Shown: positions 22,156 through 29,744 of the stretch, in pieces | Layout: each line of letters begins with the position of its first letter | How positions within the stretch are numbered: the stretch's first letter is position 1 | Assembly (NCBI RefSeq): GCF_014649715.1 | Contig: NZ_BMTO01000007.1 | Location: 253,347-288,041, forward strand | DNA: 34,695 bases | From: Streptomyces lateritius | Lineage (GTDB): Bacteria > Actinomycetota > Actinomycetes > Streptomycetales > Streptomycetaceae | Direction: 5' to 3' | Notes under the pieces: generated by a model | The model's input: the letters and a program-made list of their open reading frames with translations, nothing else | What the model was told of the DNA's origin: nothing | Database searches by the model: none | Made by a program: the position numbers and the translations under genes

Positions 22156-23871
22156 ATGAAATTCATGTTCGGGCGAAGAAGCCGCCTTGTCCAGCTCTCG
22201 CTCGGTGCGGCCGTAGCCGCGTCCGTACTGCTTCCCGTCCAGCCCGCCCAGGCGGCCTCCGGCCTGGACCCGTTCACCGCGAACTTCAAGCTCACCCGGG
22301 TGGACGGGGACAAGACCGACCTCATCACCTCCGCCGAGGCAGCCGGAGTCGCCAAGGCGTCCGTCACCGACGTCATCGGCACACGTACCGGACGACCGGG
22401 CCTCTGTCACGCCACCGGGCTGAACGGCGCTCTCAAGCCCGACGGGTTCTGTTGGGACGATGCGGACGACAGGTCCAACTACGCCGACGCCGCGGGCGGC
22501 TGGATGCCGCAGGGCTTCGCCGGTTCGCATGCCGCCACCGCCGACGGGCTGTATGCGGGCCGCTCCCTGACGGTCACCTCCTGGTACCACGGCACGTATG
22601 TCAAGGACCGGACTCCGACGACCGTCGAGGACTACGCGAGGGTCTCGATCGCGGAGTCGACCGGTGGCCAGGTCAAGTACGGGCACATCGCCCTCGTGGA
22701 GCCGGTCGACGGCAACTTCAAGCCGCTCGAGTTCGCCTCCCACTCGGACGGCGTCGCCTGGTACGGCAACAGGCTGTTCGTCGCCAACGGCGCGGAACTG
22801 CAGGTCTTCGATCTGACGCGCATGTGGCGCATGAACGACACCACGAGCGCTTTCACCCGTCTGGCCGCGGGCAAGACGTCCGCCCGCTTCCACCTCTGGG
22901 CGATGCCGCTCGTGGCCCGCTACAGCACTGTCAGCACCGCGGCGGTCGACAACGTCTCCACGGCGTACGTCAACAACAACCCGCGCGCCTGCGGTCCGTC
23001 CGTCAACAACGAACTGTGCCTGAGCAGCCTGAGCCTCGACCGTTCCGGCGCGACGCCGGCCCTGGTGTCGGTGGAGAACAGGAACGGCGCGGGCGCCCGC
23101 ATCGTCCGCTGGCCCCTCTCGGCCCTCGGCACCGGCACCCCCACCACGGTGGCCTCGGAGACCACGGGCTACACCTCTCCCGTGTGGGGCATCCAGGGCA
23201 CGGCCACGGACGGCAGCAACTACTACATGAGCGGTACCTGCCCGACGTACTGGCCTGGTGGCACCACGCTCCACTCCTGCATCCACGTGGCCAAGCCGGG
23301 CGAGGCGCCGCACGTCCTCACCCAGTCGCCGCAGCTGACCCAGGGCCTCTCCTGGGACCCCCTCGCCAAGCGGCTCTGGGGCGCCAACGAGGCACTGGTG
23401 GACTCCAGCGGACCACGCCGGGTGGTGTTCAACGTCGAGCCCGACGCCGGGAAGCCCGTCGACGGCTGGAGCTGGCTCACCAACTTCCACCAGGTGGGCT
23501 CCGTCTGCGCGACGCCGCAGGGCAACGGCACCGCCAACGGCACCCCGATCACCGTGTGGTCCTGCACGGGATCGGACATCCAGCGGTGGAAGTACGAGAA
23601 CGGTCTGATCGTCCACAGGGCGAGCGGCAAGTGCATCACCCCCGAGGCCAACGGCGCGAACACCAACGGCGCGCTGCTGACCCTGTGGACATGTAACCCC
23701 TCGAGCGATGTCCAGAGGTTCTCCCCGTCGGCGGACGGCAGCGCCGTCAACGCCTACGGCAAGGCCATCACGCCGAAGGGCAACTCCTTGGCCAACGGTG
23801 TCTGGCTGACCCTGTGGACCCAGGGCAGCCCCACTCCTGACGTCCAGGACTGGGTGGTGAAGGGCTTCTAG
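22156..23871 (+). CDS. Secreted protein with C-terminal ricin-type lectin domain
   Basis: The 571-residue product has a signal peptide (RRSRLVQLSLGAAVAASVLL, cleavage likely after PAQA near residue 33). Residues about 35-445 form a beta-rich region with several cysteines, in which strands such as DGVAWYGNRLFVANGAELQV and GLSWDPLAKRLWGANEAL suggest a propeller-like fold; I do not recognise an enzyme family. Residues about 450-571 are a ricin B-type trefoil (CBM13) with three QxW-like repeats (IQRWKY, VQRFSP, VQDWVV), so it should bind sugar. The ATG at 22156 lacks a clear ribosome site; ATG 22165 is an alternative. A terminator follows. Confidence 0.8.
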   Translation: MKFMFGRRSRLVQLSLGAAVAASVLLPVQPAQAASGLDPFTANFKLTRVDGDKTDLITSAEAAGVAKASVTDVIGTRTGRPGLCHATGLNGALKPDGFCWDDADDRSNYADAAGGWMPQGFAGSHAATADGLYAGRSLTVTSWYHGTYVKDRTPTTVEDYARVSIAESTGGQVKYGHIALVEPVDGNFKPLEFASHSDGVAWYGNRLFVANGAELQVFDLTRMWRMNDTTSAFTRLAAGKTSARFHLWAMPLVARYSTVSTAAVDNVSTAYVNNNPRACGPSVNNELCLSSLSLDRSGATPALVSVENRNGAGARIVRWPLSALGTGTPTTVASETTGYTSPVWGIQGTATDGSNYYMSGTCPTYWPGGTTLHSCIHVAKPGEAPHVLTQSPQLTQGLSWDPLAKRLWGANEALVDSSGPRRVVFNVEPDAGKPVDGWSWLTNFHQVGSVCATPQGNGTANGTPITVWSCTGSDIQRWKYENGLIVHRASGKCITPEANGANTNGALLTLWTCNPSSDVQRFSPSADGSAVNAYGKAITPKGNSLANGVWLTLWTQGSPTPDVQDWVVKGF

Positions 23872-23895
23872 CCCCACCCGCTCCCCCTGGACGCC

Positions 23896-23929
23896 GAAGG
23901 GGCCGGCCCGTACCCGGGCCGGCCCCTTC
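23896..23929 (+). terminator. Terminator, 15-bp perfect stem
   Basis: Arms 23896-23910 and 23915-23929 are exact complements with a 4-base loop (TACC), 24 bases after the lectin-protein stop. Confidence 0.85.
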
Positions 23930-23987
23930 TCCGCGAGCGTGCGTCAGCTCTTCCCGGCCTCGCCCGGGCATCCCCTGGGGTGTCACC

Positions 23988-24674
23988 TCATCGTGCGGGG
24001 ACGGACGCGAACGGGCTGGTGCCGAGCTTGGCGAGGAGGTCGGCCGGGTCGTCGTAGACGGCGGCGGCGCCGGCCTTCGTCAGGTCGTCGTGGGGGATCC
24101 CGCCGCAGAGCAGGCCCACACCGGCGACACCGGCCCGGGCGCTGGCCTTCATGTCCCAGACCGTGTCGCCCACGAACACGGCGCGGTCCGGTGTCACTCC
24201 CACGAGGGAGAGGGCGTGCTCGATCGGATCGGGTGCGGGTTTGCCCTCCTCGACGTCGTCGGAGGTGGCGGAGGCGGTGATGGCGTCGTCGGCGTCGACG
24301 GCCCGGCGCAGTGCCTCCAGTTCACGGTCCTTGGCCGAGGTCACCAGAACCACCTTCCAGCCGTCGCCCGCCAGCGTCCGCAGCAGGTCCGCGGCCCCGC
24401 CGAAGGCGAGGAGACGCTCGAAGTAGCTGCCGTAGAGCGTGTCGTGGGCCGTGGAGAGCCGTTCGTCGCCGGCCCGGTCGCGCTCTTCGCCGAGCAGGTG
24501 TTCCACGAGCTGGTCGCCGGGCAGGCCGATCGCCCGGTGGATGGCGTGCGTGTCCACGTGGTGGCCGCCCTGGCGCAGCGCCTCCCACCAGGCGACGACG
24601 TGGAGGTGGTTGGTGTCCGCGAGCGTTCCGTCGACGTCGAAGAGGGCGGCGCGGTCAGTGCCCGGCACGCTCAC
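23988..24674 (-). CDS. HAD-family phosphatase (beta-phosphoglucomutase-like)
   Basis: The 228-residue product has the haloacid-dehalogenase fold. Motif I is FDVDGTLAD with nucleophile D13 and acid/base D15, motif II is VTSAKD, motif III is the lysine in EEGKPAPDP, and motif IV is VGDTVWDMKAS. The helical cap after motif I (HLHVVAWWEALRQGGHHV) fits the phosphoglucomutase/phosphoglycolate phosphatase group. The GTG at 24672-24674 overlaps the stop of the LLM oxidoreductase gene (GTGA), so the two are translated together; the much longer frame upstream is not used. The substrate is unknown. Confidence 0.88.
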   Translation of the reverse strand: MSVPGTDRAALFDVDGTLADTNHLHVVAWWEALRQGGHHVDTHAIHRAIGLPGDQLVEHLLGEERDRAGDERLSTAHDTLYGSYFERLLAFGGAADLLRTLAGDGWKVVLVTSAKDRELEALRRAVDADDAITASATSDDVEEGKPAPDPIEHALSLVGVTPDRAVFVGDTVWDMKASARAGVAGVGLLCGGIPHDDLTKAGAAAVYDDPADLLAKLGTSPFASVPAR

Positions 24675-25636
24675 AGCTCCCGGAGGGCGGGCAGCAACGT
24701 GGTCCGGGCCCACTGGAGGAAGGGCTCCTGGTGCGCTCCTCCGATCTGGACCAGGGCGATCTCGTCGAACCCGGCCTCGACGTAGGGGCGGACGGCGTCC
24801 ACGAAGGCGGTGACGTCGTCCCCGCAGGGGACGGACTCCGCCACGTCCTCGGGGCGGACGGTCTCGCAGGCCTGGTCGAACGCGGTCGGCGAGGGAAGCT
24901 CGGAGTTGACCTTCCAGCCCCCGAGGGACCACCGGAACTGCTCGTGGGCGCGCTTCACCGCGGCGTCCCGGTCGGGGTCGTAACAGACCGGGAGCTGGCC
25001 GATCCGCGGTTTGCCGGCGCCGCCGTGCGCGTCGAAGGCGTCCAGCAGCTCCTGCTTCGGTTCGGTCGCGATCACCAGGTCGGCCTGGTGTCCGGCGAGT
25101 TCGCAGGAGCGGGGGCCGGACACCGCGACGCCGATGGGCGGCGGGGTGTCGGGGACGTCCCACAGCTTGGCGTGGTCCACCTGGAAGTGTTCGCCGTGGT
25201 GGGTGACGTACTCCCCGCCGAACAGGGCCCGGATGATGTCGACGGCCTCCTCCAGCATGTCCAGGCGGACACTCGCGGAGGGCCAGCCGGCTCCGATGAT
25301 GTGCTCGTTGAGGTTCTCTCCCGAGCCGAGACCCAGCCGGAAGCGGCCGCCGGAGAGCAGCTGCATCGTCGCCGCCTTCTGGGCGATGACCGCGGGGTGG
25401 TAGCGGAAGGTGGGGCAGGTGACGTAGGTCATCAAGGGGATACGGGAGGTGGCCTGCGCGGCCGCTCCCAGGACGCTCCACGCGTACGGAGCGTGCCCCT
25501 GCTCGTCCAGCCAGGGGAAGGAGTGGTCCGAGATCACCGAGAAGTCGAACCCGGCCTCCTCCGCTCCCACCACGTGGGCGACCAGGTCACGGGGTCCGGC
25601 CTGCTCGGTCATCATTGTGTAGCCGATGTGCACCAT
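24671..25636 (-). CDS. F420-dependent LLM-class oxidoreductase
   Basis: The 321-residue product is a luciferase-like TIM-barrel enzyme of the F420 branch. It starts MVHIGYTMMTEQAGPRDLVA, has VISDHSFPWLDEQGHAPYAWS, GGRFRLGLGSGENLNEH for cofactor binding, and AGFDEIALVQIGG near the C-terminus; these fit the G6PDH-like (TIGR03557-type) group. It would pass hydride between reduced F420 and an unknown substrate. The ATG at 25634-25636 has AAGGGG upstream; the frame above it only adds MAGCGKGRN. It is coupled to the HAD gene by a 4-base overlap. Confidence 0.87.
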   Translation of the reverse strand: MVHIGYTMMTEQAGPRDLVAHVVGAEEAGFDFSVISDHSFPWLDEQGHAPYAWSVLGAAAQATSRIPLMTYVTCPTFRYHPAVIAQKAATMQLLSGGRFRLGLGSGENLNEHIIGAGWPSASVRLDMLEEAVDIIRALFGGEYVTHHGEHFQVDHAKLWDVPDTPPPIGVAVSGPRSCELAGHQADLVIATEPKQELLDAFDAHGGAGKPRIGQLPVCYDPDRDAAVKRAHEQFRWSLGGWKVNSELPSPTAFDQACETVRPEDVAESVPCGDDVTAFVDAVRPYVEAGFDEIALVQIGGAHQEPFLQWARTTLLPALREL

Positions 25637-25690
25637 GTTCCGCCCCTTGCCGCAACCGGCCACCCGGAAACCGGCTGGGTCGACCGGTCC

Positions 25691-25738
25691 TCCGAGTGGC
25701 CCACGGCGCGTGCGTCCGAGTGGCCGCCCGGGCGTGCG
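25691..25738. repeat. Two tandem 24-bp imperfect repeats
   Basis: Units 25691-25714 and 25715-25738 both begin TCCGAGTGGCC and end GCGTGCG, with about five differences between. They lie between the RNase HI stop and the LLM start on the minus strand. No function is apparent. Confidence 0.6.
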
Positions 25739-26452
25739 TCAGCCGGTTGTGCCCGCAGCCGAGGCGCAGGCGGGGTGGCCCCAGCCGTCGGGGTTCTTCG
25801 TGATCGTCTCGCCCTTGGCGTACGGAGCGCCGCAGCGGCACCGGCCGGGGAATCTGGCCTTGACCGAGCCGCCCCCGGCGGAGCGCGCGCCCGGTGCCCG
25901 CTCGCCACGCCCGCGGCCGGTGGTGCGGGCGCGGCCGGCTCCGGCGGAGTGCGCCGCGCCACCGGGCGGCGGGAGAGGGGATCCCGCGGCGGAGCCGAGC
26001 GCCCGCTGGGTGACGGCCGCTTCGCCGGCCGCCCGGTCGGCGGCGTCGTTGAGCGGGTCGCCGTCCACCTGGTGGGCGGGGGTGTGGACGAAGTCGACCC
26101 GCCTGCCGGTCAGCAGTTCGTCGATGCGGACCACGAGGTCCTTGTTCGCCACCGGGGTGCCGGAGGCGGTACGCCATCCCTTGCGGCGCCACCCGGGCAG
26201 CCAGGTGGTGACGGCCTTCATGGCGTACTGGGAGTCCATCCGCACCTCCGTCGGCACGTCCGGATCGAGGGACTCCAGAAGCTTGAGCAGGGCGGTCAGC
26301 TCGGCTACGTTGTTGGTCGCCCTGCCCAGCGGGCCCGCCTCCCACCGGTCCACCGCGCCGTCGGCTCCCGCGACGACCCATGCCCAGCCGGCGGGCCCGG
26401 GGTTCCCCTTCGACGCGCCGTCGCACGCCGCGATGATCTTCGCTTCCGTCAT
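25739..26452 (-). CDS. rnhA: Ribonuclease HI with C-terminal Cys/His metal-site domain
   Basis: The 237-residue product has an RNase HI domain in the first about 150 residues, degrading RNA in RNA-DNA hybrids. The metal-binding carboxylates are D11 (CDGASKGNPGPAGW), E51 (NNVAELTALL), D73 (MDSQYAMKAV) and D139 (NDAADRAA), with the flexible-loop His in the TPAHQVDGD segment. A Pro/Gly/Arg-rich linker (about 155-195) leads to a small C-terminal module FPGRCRCGAPYAKGE...GWGHPAC. Its C205, C207, H226 and C229 could bind zinc. This tail is not part of standard RNase HI. The ATG at 26452 starts directly at the domain. Confidence 0.88.
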   Translation of the reverse strand: MTEAKIIAACDGASKGNPGPAGWAWVVAGADGAVDRWEAGPLGRATNNVAELTALLKLLESLDPDVPTEVRMDSQYAMKAVTTWLPGWRRKGWRTASGTPVANKDLVVRIDELLTGRRVDFVHTPAHQVDGDPLNDAADRAAGEAAVTQRALGSAAGSPLPPPGGAAHSAGAGRARTTGRGRGERAPGARSAGGGSVKARFPGRCRCGAPYAKGETITKNPDGWGHPACASAAGTTG

Positions 26453-26487
26453 CCCACGATCCTGACATGCCGCCGTCGGCTCACAGT

Positions 26488-26504
26488 GCCCCGGGTGCCG
26501 GGGC
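26488..26504 (-). terminator. Small hairpin after the GH30 gene
   Basis: GCCCCGG (26488-26494) pairs with CCGGGGC (26498-26504) around a 3-base loop, 18 bases past the GH30 stop. Confidence 0.45.
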
Positions 26505-26521
26505 CCCTGGCCCCCGCGGCT

Positions 26522-28414
26522 CTACCCCAGGCGCCACTTCTGGTTGGCTGCCCCGGTGCAGGTCCAGATCTGGGCCCGGGTCCCGTTCGCGGAGGCGTGG
26601 TCGGAGGCGTCCAGGCACTTGTCGGCCGGTACGTTCACCAGGTCGGCCGACGTGGGTTCGTGGCGCCACCGCTGCGCGCCTGAGCCGTTGCAGGTGTGGA
26701 GCTGGACCTTGGCTCCGTCCGCCGTCGACCCGGAGGTCACGTCCAGGCACATGCCGAGCGCCCGGACGGAGCCGTCGGCGCGGAGCGTCCAGCGCTGGGC
26801 GGCGGAGCCGTTGCAGTCCCAGAGCTGGACGGGGGTGCCGTCCGCCGTGGCGCCGCCCGCCACGTCGAGGCACTTCCCGCCGAGGCCGACGAGGGCGCCG
26901 GACGGTTCGGAGCCGCCGCTCTGGGTGCCCGACCAGGTGAAGGTGGCGGACGTCCTGCCGGGCAGGGAGTACGTCCAGCGCTGGCCGCCCCAGTTCACGG
27001 TCATCGTCCGCGCGGCGGTGGAGTCGTTGTAGGCGATGAGCGCCTTGGATCCGTCCGGGTTGCGCCAGGCCACGTTCGGTACGGCCGAACTGCCGGTGGA
27101 GCCGATCCGGTGGGCGCCGGGTTTCACGAACTTCGTGAGGTGGCCCATGGTGTAGTACTCGACGGTGTAGTCGACCTGTCCGTGGCGGGAGTCTCCGTTG
27201 TGGACGGTGATCAGGCCGTCGCAGGTGCCGCATCCGCCGTTGTGCGGGCCGCGGTTCTGGTCGACCGCGAGCGACCATTTGGTGACCGACTTCGCCCAGT
27301 TCCGGGTGTAGTCGATGATGTTCATCATGTCTTCGCGCTGCTGGTGGGCGATCCAGGTGCCGCCGGAGTGCTCGGTCTGGAAGGCGTCCAGCTGCGGGTG
27401 GCGGTCGTGGACCTCGGACTGCTTGGCGACGTCGCCGCCGTAACCGTGCCAGGCGACGCCGCCGAAGTTCGGGTGGCTGCGCACCGCCGGGTCCTCCACG
27501 GTCTGCGCGGCGTAGGCGTCGTACGTGTCCCAGTTCCAGTCGTGGGCGAGGACCTTGGTGGGAAGGCCCGCCGCCCGGAGCTTCGGCAGCAGCTCGTTCT
27601 TGGTGAAGTACGCGAGCCCCGAGGCGTTCCAGCTCATCGAGGGGTAGCCGGCGCAGCAGGTCGGCTCGTTCTGGGCGGTGACGTAGTCGACGGGGACGCC
27701 CTGGTCGCGCCACCCCTGGAGATATTTCACGAAGTAGTCGGCGTACGTGCCGTAGTGCTCGGCCTTCAGCCAGCCGCCGTTGAGCCGGCCGGTGTCCTTC
27801 ATCCAGGCCGGTGCCGTCCAGGGCGAGGCCACCAGGGTGAGCCGCGGGTTCAGCTGCCTGGCCTGCCTCGTGAGGGGCAGCACGTCCTGCAGGTCGTGGG
27901 TGAGCGAGAACTTCGCGAGTGCGGGGTCGGTCTGGCCGGCCGGCAGGTCGTCGTAGGTGTAGCCGAACCGGGCGAGGTCGGAGCCGCCCATGGGGTTACG
28001 GACGAAGGAGAGGCCGATGCCCTCGGTGGGCGAGAACAGTTTCTTCATCGTCGCGTCGCGGGTCGCCTGGGACAGCGCTCCGGAGCCCTTCATCAGCCAG
28101 GCGGCGGTGTCGGTGAACGAGGCGCCGCCGCCGCTGAAGGTCTGGTAGCGGGTGTTCTCGTCGACGGTGATGTTCGTGCCGCCACCTCCGTTGCCCGGCT
28201 GGAAGGCGAGCGGGGCCTGCTGCTGGAGTCCGCGGGTGACATGGCGGCCGCCGGTGTCGTCGGTGGTGGTGAGCCAGACGTCCACCTGCTCGCCGGCGGC
28301 ACGCGCCGGGCCGGCGGAGAGTCCGGTGAAGCCGGCCGTGGCGAGCGCGCCGGAGAGGAGCGCGAGCGTCAGCCGACGGGCGATGGGGGGTGGTCGGTGC
28401 GTCGGACGGAACAT
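26522..28414 (-). CDS. Secreted GH30 glycoside hydrolase with CBM13 lectin domain
   Basis: The 630-residue product has a signal peptide (ARRLTLALLSGALATAGFTG, cleavage near ARA at 38-40). A GH30 catalytic region covers about 80-480, with YQTFSGGGASFTDTAAWL, SPWTAPAWMKDTG, the acid/base E250 in TAQNEP and the nucleophile E348 in QTEHSGG. The C-terminal about 505-630 is a ricin-type CBM13 with three QxW repeats (AQRWTL, AQRWRH, NQKWRL). It hydrolyses beta-linked polysaccharide outside the cell; the family includes beta-1,6-glucanases and glucosylceramidases and the exact substrate cannot be told. The ATG at 28414 has AGAAGGG eight bases upstream. It is divergent from the LacI gene. Confidence 0.9.
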   Translation of the reverse strand: MFRPTHRPPPIARRLTLALLSGALATAGFTGLSAGPARAAGEQVDVWLTTTDDTGGRHVTRGLQQQAPLAFQPGNGGGGTNITVDENTRYQTFSGGGASFTDTAAWLMKGSGALSQATRDATMKKLFSPTEGIGLSFVRNPMGGSDLARFGYTYDDLPAGQTDPALAKFSLTHDLQDVLPLTRQARQLNPRLTLVASPWTAPAWMKDTGRLNGGWLKAEHYGTYADYFVKYLQGWRDQGVPVDYVTAQNEPTCCAGYPSMSWNASGLAYFTKNELLPKLRAAGLPTKVLAHDWNWDTYDAYAAQTVEDPAVRSHPNFGGVAWHGYGGDVAKQSEVHDRHPQLDAFQTEHSGGTWIAHQQREDMMNIIDYTRNWAKSVTKWSLAVDQNRGPHNGGCGTCDGLITVHNGDSRHGQVDYTVEYYTMGHLTKFVKPGAHRIGSTGSSAVPNVAWRNPDGSKALIAYNDSTAARTMTVNWGGQRWTYSLPGRTSATFTWSGTQSGGSEPSGALVGLGGKCLDVAGGATADGTPVQLWDCNGSAAQRWTLRADGSVRALGMCLDVTSGSTADGAKVQLHTCNGSGAQRWRHEPTSADLVNVPADKCLDASDHASANGTRAQIWTCTGAANQKWRLG

Positions 28415-28693
28415 GCTGGTGCCCTTCTCGGCGGGGGTGTGGGGGTGGGTCCGTGAACCGAGTGATGGACCGAGGCGTGAGTGAACTGCCGCAAGGCGGC
28501 CCCGTCAAGACTTCGCGCATTCAGATCTTGAACGCACAACACACCAAGTGCGGGGGGAACTTGGGATTCAGCCGATGTCAGCGTGAACTCTTGACGACTG
28601 AGCGGCCTGGCTGTTGACTCACCGCACCGCGCCGGAACCGGTTCCGGAAGCGGTTCCGGAAGCGATGTCAGTCCCCGAGCCGGAGGCCCCTCG
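28415..28693. promoter_or_regulatory. Divergent control region between GH30 and LacI genes
   Basis: This 279-base gap has lower GC than its flanks and no supported gene. It includes a TTGACT at 28614-28619 on the plus strand and an inverted repeat CCAAGT-N9-ACTTGG at 28544-28564. Reading toward the GH30 gene there is a TTGACG at 28503-28508. LacI-type operators lie at its right end. Confidence 0.6.
28633..28660. promoter_or_regulatory. Tandem LacI-type operators
   Basis: CGGAACC-GGTTCCG (28633-28646) is a perfect 14-bp palindrome with the central CG step and 5' GGAA arms expected of LacI-family sites. An overlapping near-copy CGGAAGC-GGTTCCG follows at 28645-28658, as the 12-base unit GGTTCCGGAAGC is repeated. 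They lie about 35-60 bases upstream of the lacI-type start, so autoregulation is likely. Confidence 0.65.
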
Positions 28694-29674
28694 ATGCGTG
28701 TCACGATCGCCGACGTCGCACGTCAGGCGGGCGTCAGCAAGACCACCGTCTCCCGGGTCCTGAACGCCGGGGCGGAGGTGGACTCCACCACCGCCGCCCG
28801 TGTTCGTGAAGTGATCGGTGTGCTCGGTTACGTCCCCAGCTCGGGAGCGGTCGGCCTGGCGCGCGGCAGCAGTCGCACCGTCGGCATGCTGACGCCGTCG
28901 CTCACCTGGCCGTGGATGGGCGAGGTCCTGCAGGGTGTCGCCGACACCGTCGAGGCCGCCGGCTACGGCCTGTTGCTGTTCACCTGCAATCGGGGCGCCG
29001 ACTCCGTCCGCCACTTCGCCGGTCAGGTCTCCGCGCGGGCCTTCGACGGTCTTCTCGTCATCGAGCCGGAGGACACCCTCGACACCATCGCCGCGATGCA
29101 CCGGCGGGGCCTGCCCGTGGTGCTCATCGACGACCGCGGCCATCACCCGGCGTTCCCCTCGGTCGCCACCACGAACCGCGCCGGTGGCGCGTCCGCCGCC
29201 GCCCATCTGCGGGCCTCGGGCCGTACACGTCCCCTTGTCGTCACCGGCCGACGGGACTTCGGCTGCGTACGCGACCGGCTGGAAGGGTTTCTCGAGGTGC
29301 TGCCCACCGATCTGGTCGCCGAGGGCGAGTTCACCGAGGAGACCGGCCGCTCCGGCGTCGAACGGGCGCTCGCCGAGGGCCGGGACTTCGACTGCGTCTT
29401 CGCCCACAACGACCTCATCGCGGCCGGGGCGTTGCGTGCCCTGCGCGAGGCGGGCCGCGCCGTGCCCGACGACGTCGCCGTCGTCGGGTTCGACGACATA
29501 CCCATGGCCCGGCACACCGAACCGCCCTTGACCACGGTCCGCCAGCCGATGCGGCGGATGGGTGAGACGGCCGCCCGGATGCTGCTCGCCGGGCTGGCCG
29601 GCGAGGCGGTCCCGGACGAACCGGTCGTCCTCCCCACCGAACTCGTCGTCCGACGCTCGGCGCCGGCCCTCTGA
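28694..29674 (+). CDS. LacI-family transcriptional regulator
   Basis: The 326-residue product has the LacI helix-turn-helix at residues 1-25 (VTIADVARQAGVSKTTVSRVL) with hinge helix near 50 (AVGLARGSS). The periplasmic-binding-protein-like domain follows from about 60, with PVVLIDDRG, FAHNDLIAAGALRAL and VVGFDDIPMARHTEPPLTT, the usual inducer-domain signatures. It is divergent from the GH30 gene and 70 bases upstream of the GH3 gene, so it probably controls both in response to an oligosaccharide. The ATG at 28694 begins directly with the HTH. Confidence 0.92.
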   Translation: MRVTIADVARQAGVSKTTVSRVLNAGAEVDSTTAARVREVIGVLGYVPSSGAVGLARGSSRTVGMLTPSLTWPWMGEVLQGVADTVEAAGYGLLLFTCNRGADSVRHFAGQVSARAFDGLLVIEPEDTLDTIAAMHRRGLPVVLIDDRGHHPAFPSVATTNRAGGASAAAHLRASGRTRPLVVTGRRDFGCVRDRLEGFLEVLPTDLVAEGEFTEETGRSGVERALAEGRDFDCVFAHNDLIAAGALRALREAGRAVPDDVAVVGFDDIPMARHTEPPLTTVRQPMRRMGETAARMLLAGLAGEAVPDEPVVLPTELVVRRSAPAL

Positions 29675-29744
29675 ACCGCCGACGCACCCCGCCGCACCGC
29701 CTCCTCACCCCACCTCACCTCACAGCAGCGCAGAAGGAGCCGTC

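Noticed and set aside
24311..26683. A 790-codon plus-strand open frame across the HAD, LLM and RNase HI genes
   Set aside because: It spans three well-supported minus-strand genes and shows only low-complexity Arg/Gly-rich sequence.
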